Assembly: GCA_029266035.1 (NCBI GenBank)
Contig: JAJUFH010000010.1
Location: forward strand, 24,709 to 88,708
DNA from: Sinomicrobium sp.
Lineage (GTDB): Bacteria > Bacteroidota > Bacteroidia > Flavobacteriales > Flavobacteriaceae
DNA length: 64,000 nt
Direction: 5' to 3'
This document shows, one piece after another, positions 28,167-36,186 of this stretch. The notes below the pieces were generated by a model, which saw nothing but the letters and a program-made list of their open reading frames with translations, was not told the origin of the DNA and did not search any database. The stretch's first letter is position 1. Every line of letters starts with the position of its first letter. A program made the translations under genes and the position numbers.

Positions 28167-29027
28167 ATGGCAAACTTAAAAGAAATACGAGGAAGAATAG
28201 CGTCGGTATCTTCAACCATGCAGATTACCAGTGCCATGAAAATGGTATCTGCTGCAAAGCTCAAGAAAGCCCAAGACGCTATTACAGCCATGCGCCCTTA
28301 TGCAGAGAAACTCACCGAGCTCTTACAGGGACTAAGTGCTACGCTCGAAGGAGATTCCGGCAGCGTTTATGCAGCGCATAGAAAGGTGCAGAAAGTTCTT
28401 GCGGTAGTCATTACTTCCAATCGCGGACTCTGTGGTGCTTTTAACAGTAATGTAATCAAAGAGGCTAAGCAATTGGTGTCTTCTTCCTACCGAGGAAGAC
28501 AAGTAGACTTTCTAACTGTAGGAAAAAAAGGAGATGATGCACTCGGAAAGCTGTACACTGTAATTGAAAACCACAACCATATTTTTGACAATCTCGCTTT
28601 CGACGAGGTAGCTGTTGTCGCTGAGCGACTGATGGCATTGTACAGCGAAGGAGCCTATGATAAGATAGTGCTGGTGTACAACCACTTTAAGAATGCCGGA
28701 AACCAGGTTGTGAGAACAGAACAGTTTTTGCCGATTTCCCCCGTGGAAGGCGAAGTAGAATTGGCTAGCGACTATATCTTCGAACCCTCTAAAGAAGAGA
28801 TTGTAGAAACCCTTATCCCCAAGTCTCTAAAAACACAGCTTTACAAGGCGCTAAGAGATTCTTTTGCCTCCGAGCACGGAGCTCGTATGACTGCCATGCA
28901 CAAGGCGACAGACAATGCTACCGAGCTTAGAGATCAACTCAAACTCACCTACAACAAAGCGAGACAAGCAGCAATTACCAACGAAATCCTTGAAATCGTA
29001 GGTGGAGCAGAGGCTTTGAATAACTAA
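28167..29027 (+). CDS. atpG: F0F1 ATP synthase subunit gamma
   Basis: 286 residues. It starts LKEIRGRIASVSSTMQIT with the coiled-coil N-terminal helix, has VITSNRGLCGAFNSN in the globular part, and ends with the second coiled-coil helix RQAAITNEILEIVGGAEAL. Gamma is the rotating shaft. It is the last gene of the group and is followed by a clear terminator. Confidence 0.96.
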   Translation: MANLKEIRGRIASVSSTMQITSAMKMVSAAKLKKAQDAITAMRPYAEKLTELLQGLSATLEGDSGSVYAAHRKVQKVLAVVITSNRGLCGAFNSNVIKEAKQLVSSSYRGRQVDFLTVGKKGDDALGKLYTVIENHNHIFDNLAFDEVAVVAERLMALYSEGAYDKIVLVYNHFKNAGNQVVRTEQFLPISPVEGEVELASDYIFEPSKEEIVETLIPKSLKTQLYKALRDSFASEHGARMTAMHKATDNATELRDQLKLTYNKARQAAITNEILEIVGGAEALNN

Positions 29028-29075
29028 TAGAACACAAGCGGGAATTCCCTGCGTTGTAAAATATAACTATCACTG

Positions 29076-29107
29076 AAGGATTGTCTGAAAAGGCAGTCCT
29101 TTTTTGG
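29076..29107 (+). terminator. Terminator after atpG
   Basis: A 10-bp stem (29076-29085 and 29092-29101, two G-T pairs) with loop TGAAAA, followed by a T run to 29105. It starts 49 bases past the atpG stop. Confidence 0.85.
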
Positions 29108-29135
29108 TTTATTAGTTTGTGGTTTATTAGTTCGT
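29106..29135. repeat. Tandem direct repeat, 2 x 15 bp
   Basis: GGTTTATTAGTTTGT is followed directly by GGTTTATTAGTTCGT, with one mismatch. Confidence 0.8.
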
Positions 29136-29178
29136 AGTTGTTAGGAACAATCACCATTTATATGTTCCAGACACCGTA

Positions 29179-29200
29179 GAGACGCAAAATTTTGCGTCTC
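29179..29200. repeat. 22-bp perfect palindrome
   Basis: GAGACGCAAAA is followed directly by its exact reverse complement TTTTGCGTCTC. From memory, variants of this sequence (GGGACGCAAAATTTTGCG and similar) recur between genes of Bacteroidota, so it may be one copy of an interspersed family. Confidence 0.85.
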
Positions 29201-29252
29201 CCCCCATTGACGAATTGACGTGGTACGATCGGCAATTTTTCAGAGGATATTT

Positions 29253-29294
29253 CAACAATTTATTCGATACAAATTTGTATTGAATAAATTGTTG
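29253..29294. repeat. 42-bp near-perfect palindrome
   Basis: Two 21-base arms (29253-29273 and 29274-29294) meet without a spacer. They are reverse complements except for one position, which gives a G-T pair. The centre is ATACAAATTTGTAT. There is no T run directly after it. Confidence 0.9.
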
Positions 29295-29298
29295 ATGT

Positions 29299-29337
29299 AC
29301 GCTAATCCCAGTAAAGAAGGGGATAGCGTGTTTTTTT
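29299..29337 (+). terminator. Hairpin with T run (second terminator after the atp genes)
   Basis: Arms 29299-29309 and 29319-29329 pair over 11 positions with one A-A mismatch and one G-T pair. They are followed by G and seven Ts at 29331-29337. It may stop transcription that passes the atpG terminator. Confidence 0.65.
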
Positions 29338-29483
29338 CACAAGGGCGACGAAATTAATGTTTTAGAGTTAAAAAGGTAGATCTGTTATTGTTGGTTTGGA
29401 CAATCTTACAAAACAAACGGAGAAATAAAATTCAAATGGTCAATTCTGAAAACACTATCTTTACAAGACTAATGTTGATAAGG

Positions 29484-29963
29484 ATGAAAAAGATATTTTT
29501 TATTCCCGTGCTTTTGTCGGCGGTATTTGTCGCGCAGTGTGGCAGTTCCGGATATGTGTTGTCATCCCCTCCGGAAGCTGTGGCAGATAAGGAAACGGTA
29601 GCTGAGCAGTACAGTGATGATCAAGGAGAAAAAGTGATACGTGTGTTTGTTCCGACAAGTCAATCGGGAGAGACAGGGGTTTCGCTCGACAGTCTTTATT
29701 TCCGAGGACAGAGCGCAGCGCTTCGAAGGGTAGAAAAGGACAGTTATGCCGTGTATATTGCAGATTTTCCCGCCCCGAGTAAACCCGACAGGGTTGTTCA
29801 CTCCGATCCGAGAATGGAATTTGGCAATCTGCCGTCTTCCACCTCTTCCGACATACCCTTCGATCTTAAAGACAGTGAGGCGGTAGTCCGATATACAGCA
29901 AAGGGAAAGGTGAAGTATTTCAAAATTTCGGAAGTGAGATTTGTCGAACCCGGAAGTAACTGA
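29484..29963 (+). CDS. Hypothetical lipoprotein
   Basis: 159 residues from the ATG at 29484 (MKKIFFIPVLLSAVFVAQC). The lipobox FVAQC places the lipid anchor at Cys19. The mature part is hydrophilic, with an acidic region after the anchor and a C-terminal beta-like stretch (VVRYTAKGKVKYFKISEVRF). I do not recognise a family. The frame is open upstream to 29388, but that lead is not signal-peptide-like. A weak hairpin overlaps the stop codon. Confidence 0.75.
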   Translation: MKKIFFIPVLLSAVFVAQCGSSGYVLSSPPEAVADKETVAEQYSDDQGEKVIRVFVPTSQSGETGVSLDSLYFRGQSAALRRVEKDSYAVYIADFPAPSKPDRVVHSDPRMEFGNLPSSTSSDIPFDLKDSEAVVRYTAKGKVKYFKISEVRFVEPGSN

Positions 29964-29985
29964 CACTTCTCTACCCAAGTGTTTT
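29963..29985 (+). terminator. Weak terminator overlapping the lipoprotein stop codon
   Basis: A 6-bp perfect stem (ACACTT / AAGTGT, 29963-29968 and 29977-29982) with an 8-base loop, followed by TTT. The left arm starts on the last base of the TGA. Confidence 0.4.
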
Positions 29986-30051
29986 CGGCTTACACCTCGT
30001 TAGGCAAAGTCGTTAGTTTTCTATACTTTTACCCTGTAAATCTGTAAACCT

Positions 30052-31527
30052 TTGGGTGCACTTCAGAAACTTTTCAAGCATACGTTTATTTATGGCTTGG
30101 CGACGGTATTGCCCAGGATGCTCAGCTTTATCCTCGTTCCCCTGTATACGCAATTATTGCCCGATGAGGAGGAATACGGGGAAGTCAGCATAGTGTATAC
30201 CTGGATATTGATCTTTAATGTAATCCTCGCCTATGGTATGGAAACTGCCTTCTTTCGCTTTTACAATCTCGAAGAGCACAAAAAGAAGGTAGAGAGTACC
30301 TCTGCCATGTCCATTTTGTTGTCCTCTTTACTATTTCTCACAGTGGCTTTGTCTTTTAGCGATCGCCTGGCTCATTGGGCAGATATCGGCACGGAATATA
30401 TCGTTTACACCATTTGGATATTGGTTTTGGACGCCTTAGTGATTATTCCTTTTGCACGACTTAGAGCACTTCAAAAACCCTTGGCCTATACCTATATAAA
30501 ACTGGGAAATGTAGCGGTAAATCTCGGTCTCAATGTGTTTTTCCTGGTGCTACTTCCCGGATTGGCCGATCGAGGAGGAGCGGAAAGCCTGTGGTCTCGG
30601 ATATATGTAGAAAACTTCCAGCTCGCTTATATCTTTATCTCTAATCTAGTGGCAAGCGGACTTACATTGCTGGTATTACTACCTACTTATTTCAAAATCA
30701 ACTGGCAGTTCGACAGGGCATTGTGGCGGAGAATGATGCGGTATGCATGGCCGGTACTTGTGGCAGGTATTGCCTATACTGTAAATGAAGCCCTCGACAA
30801 AATACTGCTCGACAATATGTTGCCAGAACCCATCGCACGAGGGGAAGTGGGGATATATTCGGCCTGTTATAAATTGGCTGTTTTTATGACGCTCTACGCC
30901 ACGGCATTTCGCTTGGGAGTAGAGCCTTTCTTTTTTAGCTATGCCAAAGAAAAGAACGCTCCCGAAACTTATGCCCTTATCACACAGTATTTTGTGATCT
31001 TCGGCTCCTGTATCTTGCTCGGGGTGGTTGTTTTTATAGATATACTCAAGCTTTTTATTCTACGCAAACCGGTGTATTACGAAGGCTTGGATATCGTTCC
31101 TCTAATCATACTAGCCAATTTGTGTTTGGGTATTTATCACAACCTCTCGGTGTGGTATAAGGTAACCGACCGGACGCGATTCGGTGCCGGGATCTCCGTT
31201 TTCGGAGCCTTGCTTACGCTGGTGCTGAATATTGTTCTGATTCCTGTGATGAGTTATAAGGGGTCGGCTATTGCCACTCTGGTCGCCTATGCCGGTATGA
31301 TGGTACTCTCTTATGTTTTGGGACAAAAGTATTATCCCATACCCTATAACCTTAGGAAAATTACAGTTTATCTACTGGTGTCTATCGGCTTTTCCCTCTT
31401 GTCCTTTTATGTTTTTCCGGGCAATCTTTTAGCGGGGTCGGGGCTACTTTTCGTATTTTTAACGATGGTTTTTTACCAGGAAAGGCAGCAGTTAAAAAAT
31501 GTATTCCTCTCTTCCCGGAAGCGTTGA
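30052..31527 (+). CDS. Polysaccharide flippase (MATE/MVF-like, oligosaccharide flippase family)
   Basis: 491 residues, about 14 membrane helices. It opens with LQKLFKHTFIYGLATVLPRMLSFILVPLYTQ, the usual start of flavobacterial Wzx-like flippases. Such proteins move lipid-linked glycans across the inner membrane. The start appears to be TTG at 30052: the next ATG (30118) would remove most of the first helix. First gene of a row that continues with dut, a sugar nucleotidyltransferase, TPR, DUF4292 and EnvC-like genes. Confidence 0.86.
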   Translation: MGALQKLFKHTFIYGLATVLPRMLSFILVPLYTQLLPDEEEYGEVSIVYTWILIFNVILAYGMETAFFRFYNLEEHKKKVESTSAMSILLSSLLFLTVALSFSDRLAHWADIGTEYIVYTIWILVLDALVIIPFARLRALQKPLAYTYIKLGNVAVNLGLNVFFLVLLPGLADRGGAESLWSRIYVENFQLAYIFISNLVASGLTLLVLLPTYFKINWQFDRALWRRMMRYAWPVLVAGIAYTVNEALDKILLDNMLPEPIARGEVGIYSACYKLAVFMTLYATAFRLGVEPFFFSYAKEKNAPETYALITQYFVIFGSCILLGVVVFIDILKLFILRKPVYYEGLDIVPLIILANLCLGIYHNLSVWYKVTDRTRFGAGISVFGALLTLVLNIVLIPVMSYKGSAIATLVAYAGMMVLSYVLGQKYYPIPYNLRKITVYLLVSIGFSLLSFYVFPGNLLAGSGLLFVFLTMVFYQERQQLKNVFLSSRKR

Positions 31528-31577
31528 TACCTAAAACAACTCATACAAAGGCATAAATTGTTAAAACACATAAAAAA

Positions 31578-32012
31578 ATGACCATAAAAATAATTAACAA
31601 CTCCAAACATTCGTTACCTCATTATGAAACCGGAGCATCGGCAGGTATGGACCTGAGAGCTAATCTCGACGCATCGGTAATATTAAAGCCTTTACAGCGG
31701 GCGCTTATCCCTACGGGACTCTCTATAGAATTACCTGTGGGTTTTGAGGCTCAGGTGCGACCGCGAAGCGGACTGGCTTTAAAAAAGGGAATTACGGTGC
31801 TCAATGCCCCCGGAACTATAGATGCCGATTACAGAGGAGAGGTGGGAGTTGTTTTGATCAATCTGTCTGATGCAGATTTTGTGGTAGAAAACGGAGAGCG
31901 GATTGCACAAATGGTTATCGCCCGACACGAACGCGCCGAATGGATAGAAGTAGAAGAACTCTCATCCACCGAACGAGGTGCCGGAGGTTTTGGAAGTACC
32001 GGAGTAAAATAA
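31578..32012 (+). CDS. dut: Deoxyuridine 5'-triphosphate nucleotidohydrolase (dUTPase)
   Basis: 144 residues with the five trimeric dUTPase motifs in order: [29 protein letters not shown] with the catalytic Asp, ERIAQMVI, and the flexible C-terminal [11 protein letters not shown]. It hydrolyses dUTP to dUMP and keeps uracil out of DNA. It lies 50 bases after the flippase gene in the same direction. Confidence 0.96.
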   Translation: MTIKIINNSKHSLPHYETGASAGMDLRANLDASVILKPLQRALIPTGLSIELPVGFEAQVRPRSGLALKKGITVLNAPGTIDADYRGEVGVVLINLSDADFVVENGERIAQMVIARHERAEWIEVEELSSTERGAGGFGSTGVK

Positions 32013-32088
32013 ACAATGCTGTAGAATAAGTGGAGTGAGTAAAAATCAATCAAAGACACAGAAAACCGAATAGGAAAAAAATAAAAAT

Positions 32089-33096
32089 ATGAAGATAATT
32101 GTACCGATGGCAGGCCGAGGTTCCCGGCTTCGGCCACATACGCTTACAGTTCCAAAACCCCTGATTCCCATTGCTGGAAAACCCATTGTGCAACGCCTGG
32201 TAGAAGATATTGCTGGAGTGTTGAAACAGGATATAGAAGAGGTTGCCTTTATTATCAAAGACGATTTTGGTGCGGATATCGAAAAGCACCTATTGTCTGT
32301 CGCTGCCAAATTGGGGGCAAAGGGGACTATTTGCTACCAAGATAAGCCGCTGGGTACAGGGCACGCCATTATGTGTGCAGCAGAGGCTCTTTCCGGCCCC
32401 TGTGTTATTGCCTATGCAGATACGCTGTTTAAAGCCGATTTCACCTTAGATGAGAGCGCCGACAGTGTGATCTGGGTAAAGCAGGTGGCCAATCCCGAAG
32501 CCTATGGAGTGGTAGAACTGAACGGAGATCAAATCTCCGGACTAGTGGAAAAACCTACAGATTTCATCTCCGATCTGGCCGTTATTGGGATCTATTATTT
32601 TAAAGATGGAGCCGTGTTGCGCGAAGAACTGCAGAAAGTGATAAACAACAATGTCATTCGCGGAGGGGAGTACCAGATCAACGACGGTATAAAAGGAATG
32701 ATGCAGAGAGGTATGAAATTTGTTCCGGGAAAGGTAGAGGAGTGGATGGATTGCGGAAATAAGGAAGTTACCGTAGAGACCAATACCCGAATGCTGGGCT
32801 TTTTGCAGGAAGAAGGGCAAAAATTGGTGTCCGATTCGGTTTCGCTGGAAAATTCCGAGATCATACCCCCCTGTTATATCGGGGAGAATGTAGTGCTTAA
32901 AAATGCGAAAATAGGTCCTTTTGTGTCCTTGGGAGCGGGCTGTGTGGTTGAAAATTCTGAAATTAAAAACAGCTTGATTCAAATGGGGACCACAGTGAAG
33001 AACGCTTCGTTAAACAATGCTATGATAGGTAATCACGCCAAGTTTGACGGTAACTTTAGCAGTGTGAGTATAGGAGATTATTCCGTTCTCGACTAA
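32089..33096 (+). CDS. Sugar-phosphate nucleotidyltransferase (RmlA/GlmU-like)
   Basis: 335 residues. The N-terminal nucleotidyltransferase domain has the G-x-G-x-R motif in PMAGRGSRLRPHT and KPLIPIAGKPI, then GTGHAIMCA and YADTLF. From about residue 245 there are hexapeptide-type repeats (PPCYIGENVVLKNAKIGPFV), a left-handed beta-helix as in GlmU-like proteins. It should activate a sugar 1-phosphate with a nucleotide for envelope glycan synthesis; the exact sugar is not clear. Confidence 0.88.
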   Translation: MKIIVPMAGRGSRLRPHTLTVPKPLIPIAGKPIVQRLVEDIAGVLKQDIEEVAFIIKDDFGADIEKHLLSVAAKLGAKGTICYQDKPLGTGHAIMCAAEALSGPCVIAYADTLFKADFTLDESADSVIWVKQVANPEAYGVVELNGDQISGLVEKPTDFISDLAVIGIYYFKDGAVLREELQKVINNNVIRGGEYQINDGIKGMMQRGMKFVPGKVEEWMDCGNKEVTVETNTRMLGFLQEEGQKLVSDSVSLENSEIIPPCYIGENVVLKNAKIGPFVSLGAGCVVENSEIKNSLIQMGTTVKNASLNNAMIGNHAKFDGNFSSVSIGDYSVLD

Positions 33097-33153
33097 AAGC
33101 GGCTTCGGGAGATAAATTTGCGGTGAGGTCGCTCAGGGTTTGAAGAGAATCCA

Positions 33154-33161
33154 TAACTTTG
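33154..33161 (+). promoter_or_regulatory. -7 promoter element TAACTTTG before the TPR gene
   Basis: Perfect TAnnTTTG five bases before the ATG at 33167. A start of transcription at the usual distance would give a leaderless mRNA. Confidence 0.45.
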
Positions 33162-33166
33162 ATAAA

Positions 33167-34114
33167 ATGAGACGGAAGTTTTTGGCGATATGGATGACAG
33201 CGATGGCTTTTTCCTCGGTACGAGGGCAAGAGCCCACCCTAGCTATGGAGGAGAGTGCCGATGTGACTACCGAAGAATACAGCGACGATTTTCAGGAGCA
33301 CTTTTTTGAGGCCCTAAAGCAAAAAGGCGTAGAAAATTACCAGAGAGCCGCTGATGAATTTCTCCGTTGTAAAAAGCTCGATGCCGACAATGAAGTGGTA
33401 GATTACGAATTGGGGCGTATCTATATAAAACTCCGGCAGTACGATCGCGCAGAGGAATATTTGTTACAGGCAGTAGAGAAAAGAGCAGAGCTGTGGTATT
33501 TAGACGCTCTTTTCGGACTTTATGAACTGGAGGGAGAGACCGACAAGGCTATCGCCATAGGAAAACGACTTGCTGATTCCGACAGCCAGTATAAGGAAAA
33601 TCTGGTTCGGATTTTTGCCAATGCCGGGCGATATGAAGAGGCCCTGCTACTCATAGAAGAACTCAATGCCGAACTGGGAAGATCGGAACTCAGAGAACGG
33701 CAACAGCAGTGGATGGAGATGCGTATAAGTGCGGGAACCGCAAAAACCAAAGAAGAAATCGCCAAAAGTGAAAGCGAAGCAACAGAGCAGACCGAAGGAG
33801 GGAATAGCCTGGAAGAAAGCTATCGAAAAATAGAAGGCTTTAAAAAGAATCTTAATTTTGAGGAAGTGTTGAGCCTTGCAGAGCGTGCTTTGGAAGACTT
33901 TCCCGCCCAGTCTGCACTGTACTATCACAAAGCGATGGCACTCAACAGACTTAAAAAGTACGAGGAAGCCATTGAAGTCTTACAGACTGCTTTGGATTAC
34001 CTGATAGACAATCAACAGTTGGAAAACGATATATACCGAGAATTTGTCATAGCGTATAATGCGATGGGAAACAACCGTAAAGCTGAAGAATACGCCGGGA
34101 AAATAAAAAAATAA
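33167..34114 (+). CDS. Tetratricopeptide repeat protein, exported
   Basis: 315 residues from the ATG at 33167: signal peptide MRRKFLAIWMTAMAFSSVRGQ, an acidic segment, then TPR units (AADEFLRCKKLDADNEVVDYE, YDRAEEYLLQAVEKR) and further repeats to the C-terminus. The frame is open to a TTG at 33140, but that codon precedes the -7 element. It belongs to the flippase-to-EnvC row that is conserved in flavobacteria, so an envelope scaffold role is likely; no specific function is known. Confidence 0.82.
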   Translation: MRRKFLAIWMTAMAFSSVRGQEPTLAMEESADVTTEEYSDDFQEHFFEALKQKGVENYQRAADEFLRCKKLDADNEVVDYELGRIYIKLRQYDRAEEYLLQAVEKRAELWYLDALFGLYELEGETDKAIAIGKRLADSDSQYKENLVRIFANAGRYEEALLLIEELNAELGRSELRERQQQWMEMRISAGTAKTKEEIAKSESEATEQTEGGNSLEESYRKIEGFKKNLNFEEVLSLAERALEDFPAQSALYYHKAMALNRLKKYEEAIEVLQTALDYLIDNQQLENDIYREFVIAYNAMGNNRKAEEYAGKIKK

Positions 34115-34149
34115 ACTGTGCTCGGAACGAGGAATAGGTTTTGAATAAT

Positions 34150-34935
34150 ATGAGATATTTACATAAAATAGGCCTGTTGTTGCCTCTTGTACTCCTTACA
34201 TTGCATTCGTGTAAAACGACGAAAACCATAAGCGCAGGTGAGGCTGTAAGAAATCTTTCAGTCAGGCAAATCGTAAAGAGGCACTACAATAATACCCCCG
34301 AGTTTGAGACCGCAAGGGGTAGAATGAAAATAGACTACAGCAGTGGCGATGTGTCGCAAGGTGTAAATCTGAGCTTTCGGATCAAAAAAGACGAAGCTAT
34401 TTGGTTGAGCGCTACGATGAATTTGGCCAAGGTGTATATCACACCAGAGCGAGTAAGTTTTTACAACAAGCTTGACAACACCTATTTCGATGGAGATTTC
34501 TCCTATCTGAGTCATTTACTTGGCACTGATCTCAATTTCAGTAAGATACAAGATATGCTTTTAGGGCAGGCCATGCTCGATCTAACCGACGGCGCCTATA
34601 CTGCGGAGGTGGTAGAAAACGCATACCAACTCGTACCCAAAAGACAGACACAGTTTTTCGAGACCTTGTTTCGCATAGAACCCACTCACTTTCGAATAGG
34701 AAAACAGTTGCTCATAGATCCCTCGACACATAGAAGTTTGAGTATAGCGTATAACAAGTATCAAGAAGTGACTGGAGTTGTTTTTCCGGAAGAGGTCGAT
34801 ATTTTAGCACGGGAAAACGACAGAGAAACCAGTATACGGATAGCTTATAGGAATGTAGAAATCAATCGCGAAATCAGTTTCCCCTACAGTATTCCTAAGG
34901 GATACAAGGAGATAAAACTCGATAAAAAGTTGTAA
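34150..34935 (+). CDS. DUF4292 domain-containing lipoprotein
   Basis: 261 residues from the ATG at 34150 (MRYLHKIGLLLPLVLLTLHSC). The lipobox TLHSC gives Cys21, then KTTKTISAG. The rest is a beta-rich fold with FRIKKDEAIWLSATM, similar to LolB/LolA-like lipoprotein carriers. It matches the DUF4292 family. It sits between a TPR protein and an EnvC-like protein, in keeping with a job at the outer membrane. A TTG at 34141 is in frame but unlikely. Confidence 0.85.
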   Translation: MRYLHKIGLLLPLVLLTLHSCKTTKTISAGEAVRNLSVRQIVKRHYNNTPEFETARGRMKIDYSSGDVSQGVNLSFRIKKDEAIWLSATMNLAKVYITPERVSFYNKLDNTYFDGDFSYLSHLLGTDLNFSKIQDMLLGQAMLDLTDGAYTAEVVENAYQLVPKRQTQFFETLFRIEPTHFRIGKQLLIDPSTHRSLSIAYNKYQEVTGVVFPEEVDILARENDRETSIRIAYRNVEINREISFPYSIPKGYKEIKLDKKL

Positions 34936-34945
34936 ACAGCATTAT

Positions 34946-36172
34946 ATGGTGACCCGAAGAATAGGATATTTACTTTTGATAACGGTCTTGATGCTATCTG
35001 TTTCTGCAGTGTACGGACAGAGTGACCAGCAGAGAGAACTGGAGGCTAAAAGAGCGCGTTTGCAGGAGGAGATCAGGCAGATCAACAGCATGTTGTCTAA
35101 GCAGCAGAAGGAACGGCAGAACGTAGTGACGGAGGTGGAAGATCTCAATCAGAAAATCAGAGTGAGACAAGAACTTATCAGGGTGACCAACAGACAGGCA
35201 AATCTGCTGAACCGCGAGGTAAACAACAATATGAAAAAGATAGATGATCTCCGGGAGGAACTGGAAGATCTGAAAGAAAACTACGCTGAAACGGTTCGAC
35301 AAAGTTATAGGAGCAAGTCTAAACAGAGCAGATTGATGTTTTTGCTGTCTTCTCAAGATTTCTTTCAGGCCTATAAGCGCCTGCAGTATATGAAGCAGTA
35401 TGCCGATTACAGAAAGGAACAGGGAGAATCTATAAAATCGACGACTGAGGAACTACAGGAGCTCAATAAAACCTTGATTGCACAGCGAAAGGAAAAGGAG
35501 CAGCTCGTAGCGGAAAACAAAAAGGAACAGCTCGCTCTTGAAAAGGAACGCAAGCAACAACAGGGCTTGATAGCGAGTATTCGTCAAAAGGAATCGCAGT
35601 ACACTTCTCAAATCAAGAAAAAGCAAGAGGAGACCAAGGCCATCGATCGCCATATAGAACGACTTATACGCGAAGCCATTGCCGAGTCTAATAAGAAAGC
35701 AGGGAAGAGTGCGAGCAATGCCACCTTCGCTCTCACTCCGGAAGCTAAGGTAATAGCCAATAATTTTGCAGCTAATAAAGGGAAGCTGATCTGGCCGGTG
35801 GGCAAGGGAGTAAAAAGCAGGGGATATGGAGAGTATTCCGATCCTGTTTATCCTGCGGTAAAGAATTTTAACAACGGAGTTATTATCGCTACCGAAAGAG
35901 GAGAAAAAGCCAGAGCAGTATTTGGAGGAGAAGTATCGGCCATCATAGCCATTCCGGGAGCCAATAAGGCGGTTCAAGTAAGGCATGGTAACTATATAAC
36001 TACTTATTACAACCTCGGGAGGATTTACGTTAAAAAAGGACAGAAAGTCTCCGCCAAAACCGAATTGGGAGAAATCTTTACCAGTCCTTCTACAGGAAAG
36101 ACAGAACTGAAGTTTTTACTGTACCGCGATACCAACAGACTGAATCCGGAGGATTGGATCTACAGAATGTAA
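34946..36172 (+). CDS. EnvC-like murein hydrolase activator (degenerate M23 domain)
   Basis: 408 residues: signal peptide to about residue 25 (SAVYGQ), a coiled coil of about 230 residues (LEAKRARLQEEIRQINSML), and a C-terminal M23/LytM domain from about residue 285. The zinc ligands are not intact: the first ligand position reads FNNGVIIAT and the HxH motif is reduced to RHGNYITTYY. That is the pattern of EnvC, which activates cell-wall amidases at division rather than cutting peptidoglycan itself. Starts 10 bases after the DUF4292 gene. Confidence 0.88.
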   Translation: MVTRRIGYLLLITVLMLSVSAVYGQSDQQRELEAKRARLQEEIRQINSMLSKQQKERQNVVTEVEDLNQKIRVRQELIRVTNRQANLLNREVNNNMKKIDDLREELEDLKENYAETVRQSYRSKSKQSRLMFLLSSQDFFQAYKRLQYMKQYADYRKEQGESIKSTTEELQELNKTLIAQRKEKEQLVAENKKEQLALEKERKQQQGLIASIRQKESQYTSQIKKKQEETKAIDRHIERLIREAIAESNKKAGKSASNATFALTPEAKVIANNFAANKGKLIWPVGKGVKSRGYGEYSDPVYPAVKNFNNGVIIATERGEKARAVFGGEVSAIIAIPGANKAVQVRHGNYITTYYNLGRIYVKKGQKVSAKTELGEIFTSPSTGKTELKFLLYRDTNRLNPEDWIYRM

Positions 36173-36186
36173 GAGGAGGTAGTCCT

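Larger units (their letters stand above)
29028..29483. other. Intergenic stretch rich in palindromes and repeats
   Basis: 456 bases without a gene between atpG and a lipoprotein gene. It holds, in order, a terminator, a 2 x 15 tandem repeat, a 22-bp palindrome, a 42-bp palindrome and a second hairpin with T run. After that comes a near -7 element TATCTTTA about 22 bases before the next ATG. A forward frame extends upstream of that ATG to 29388 but has no support. Confidence 0.7.

Noticed and set aside
29076..29337. Insertion sequence remnant
   Set aside because: Despite several palindromes I see no transposase fragment, no paired terminal repeats around an insert and no target duplication; recorded as repeats only.
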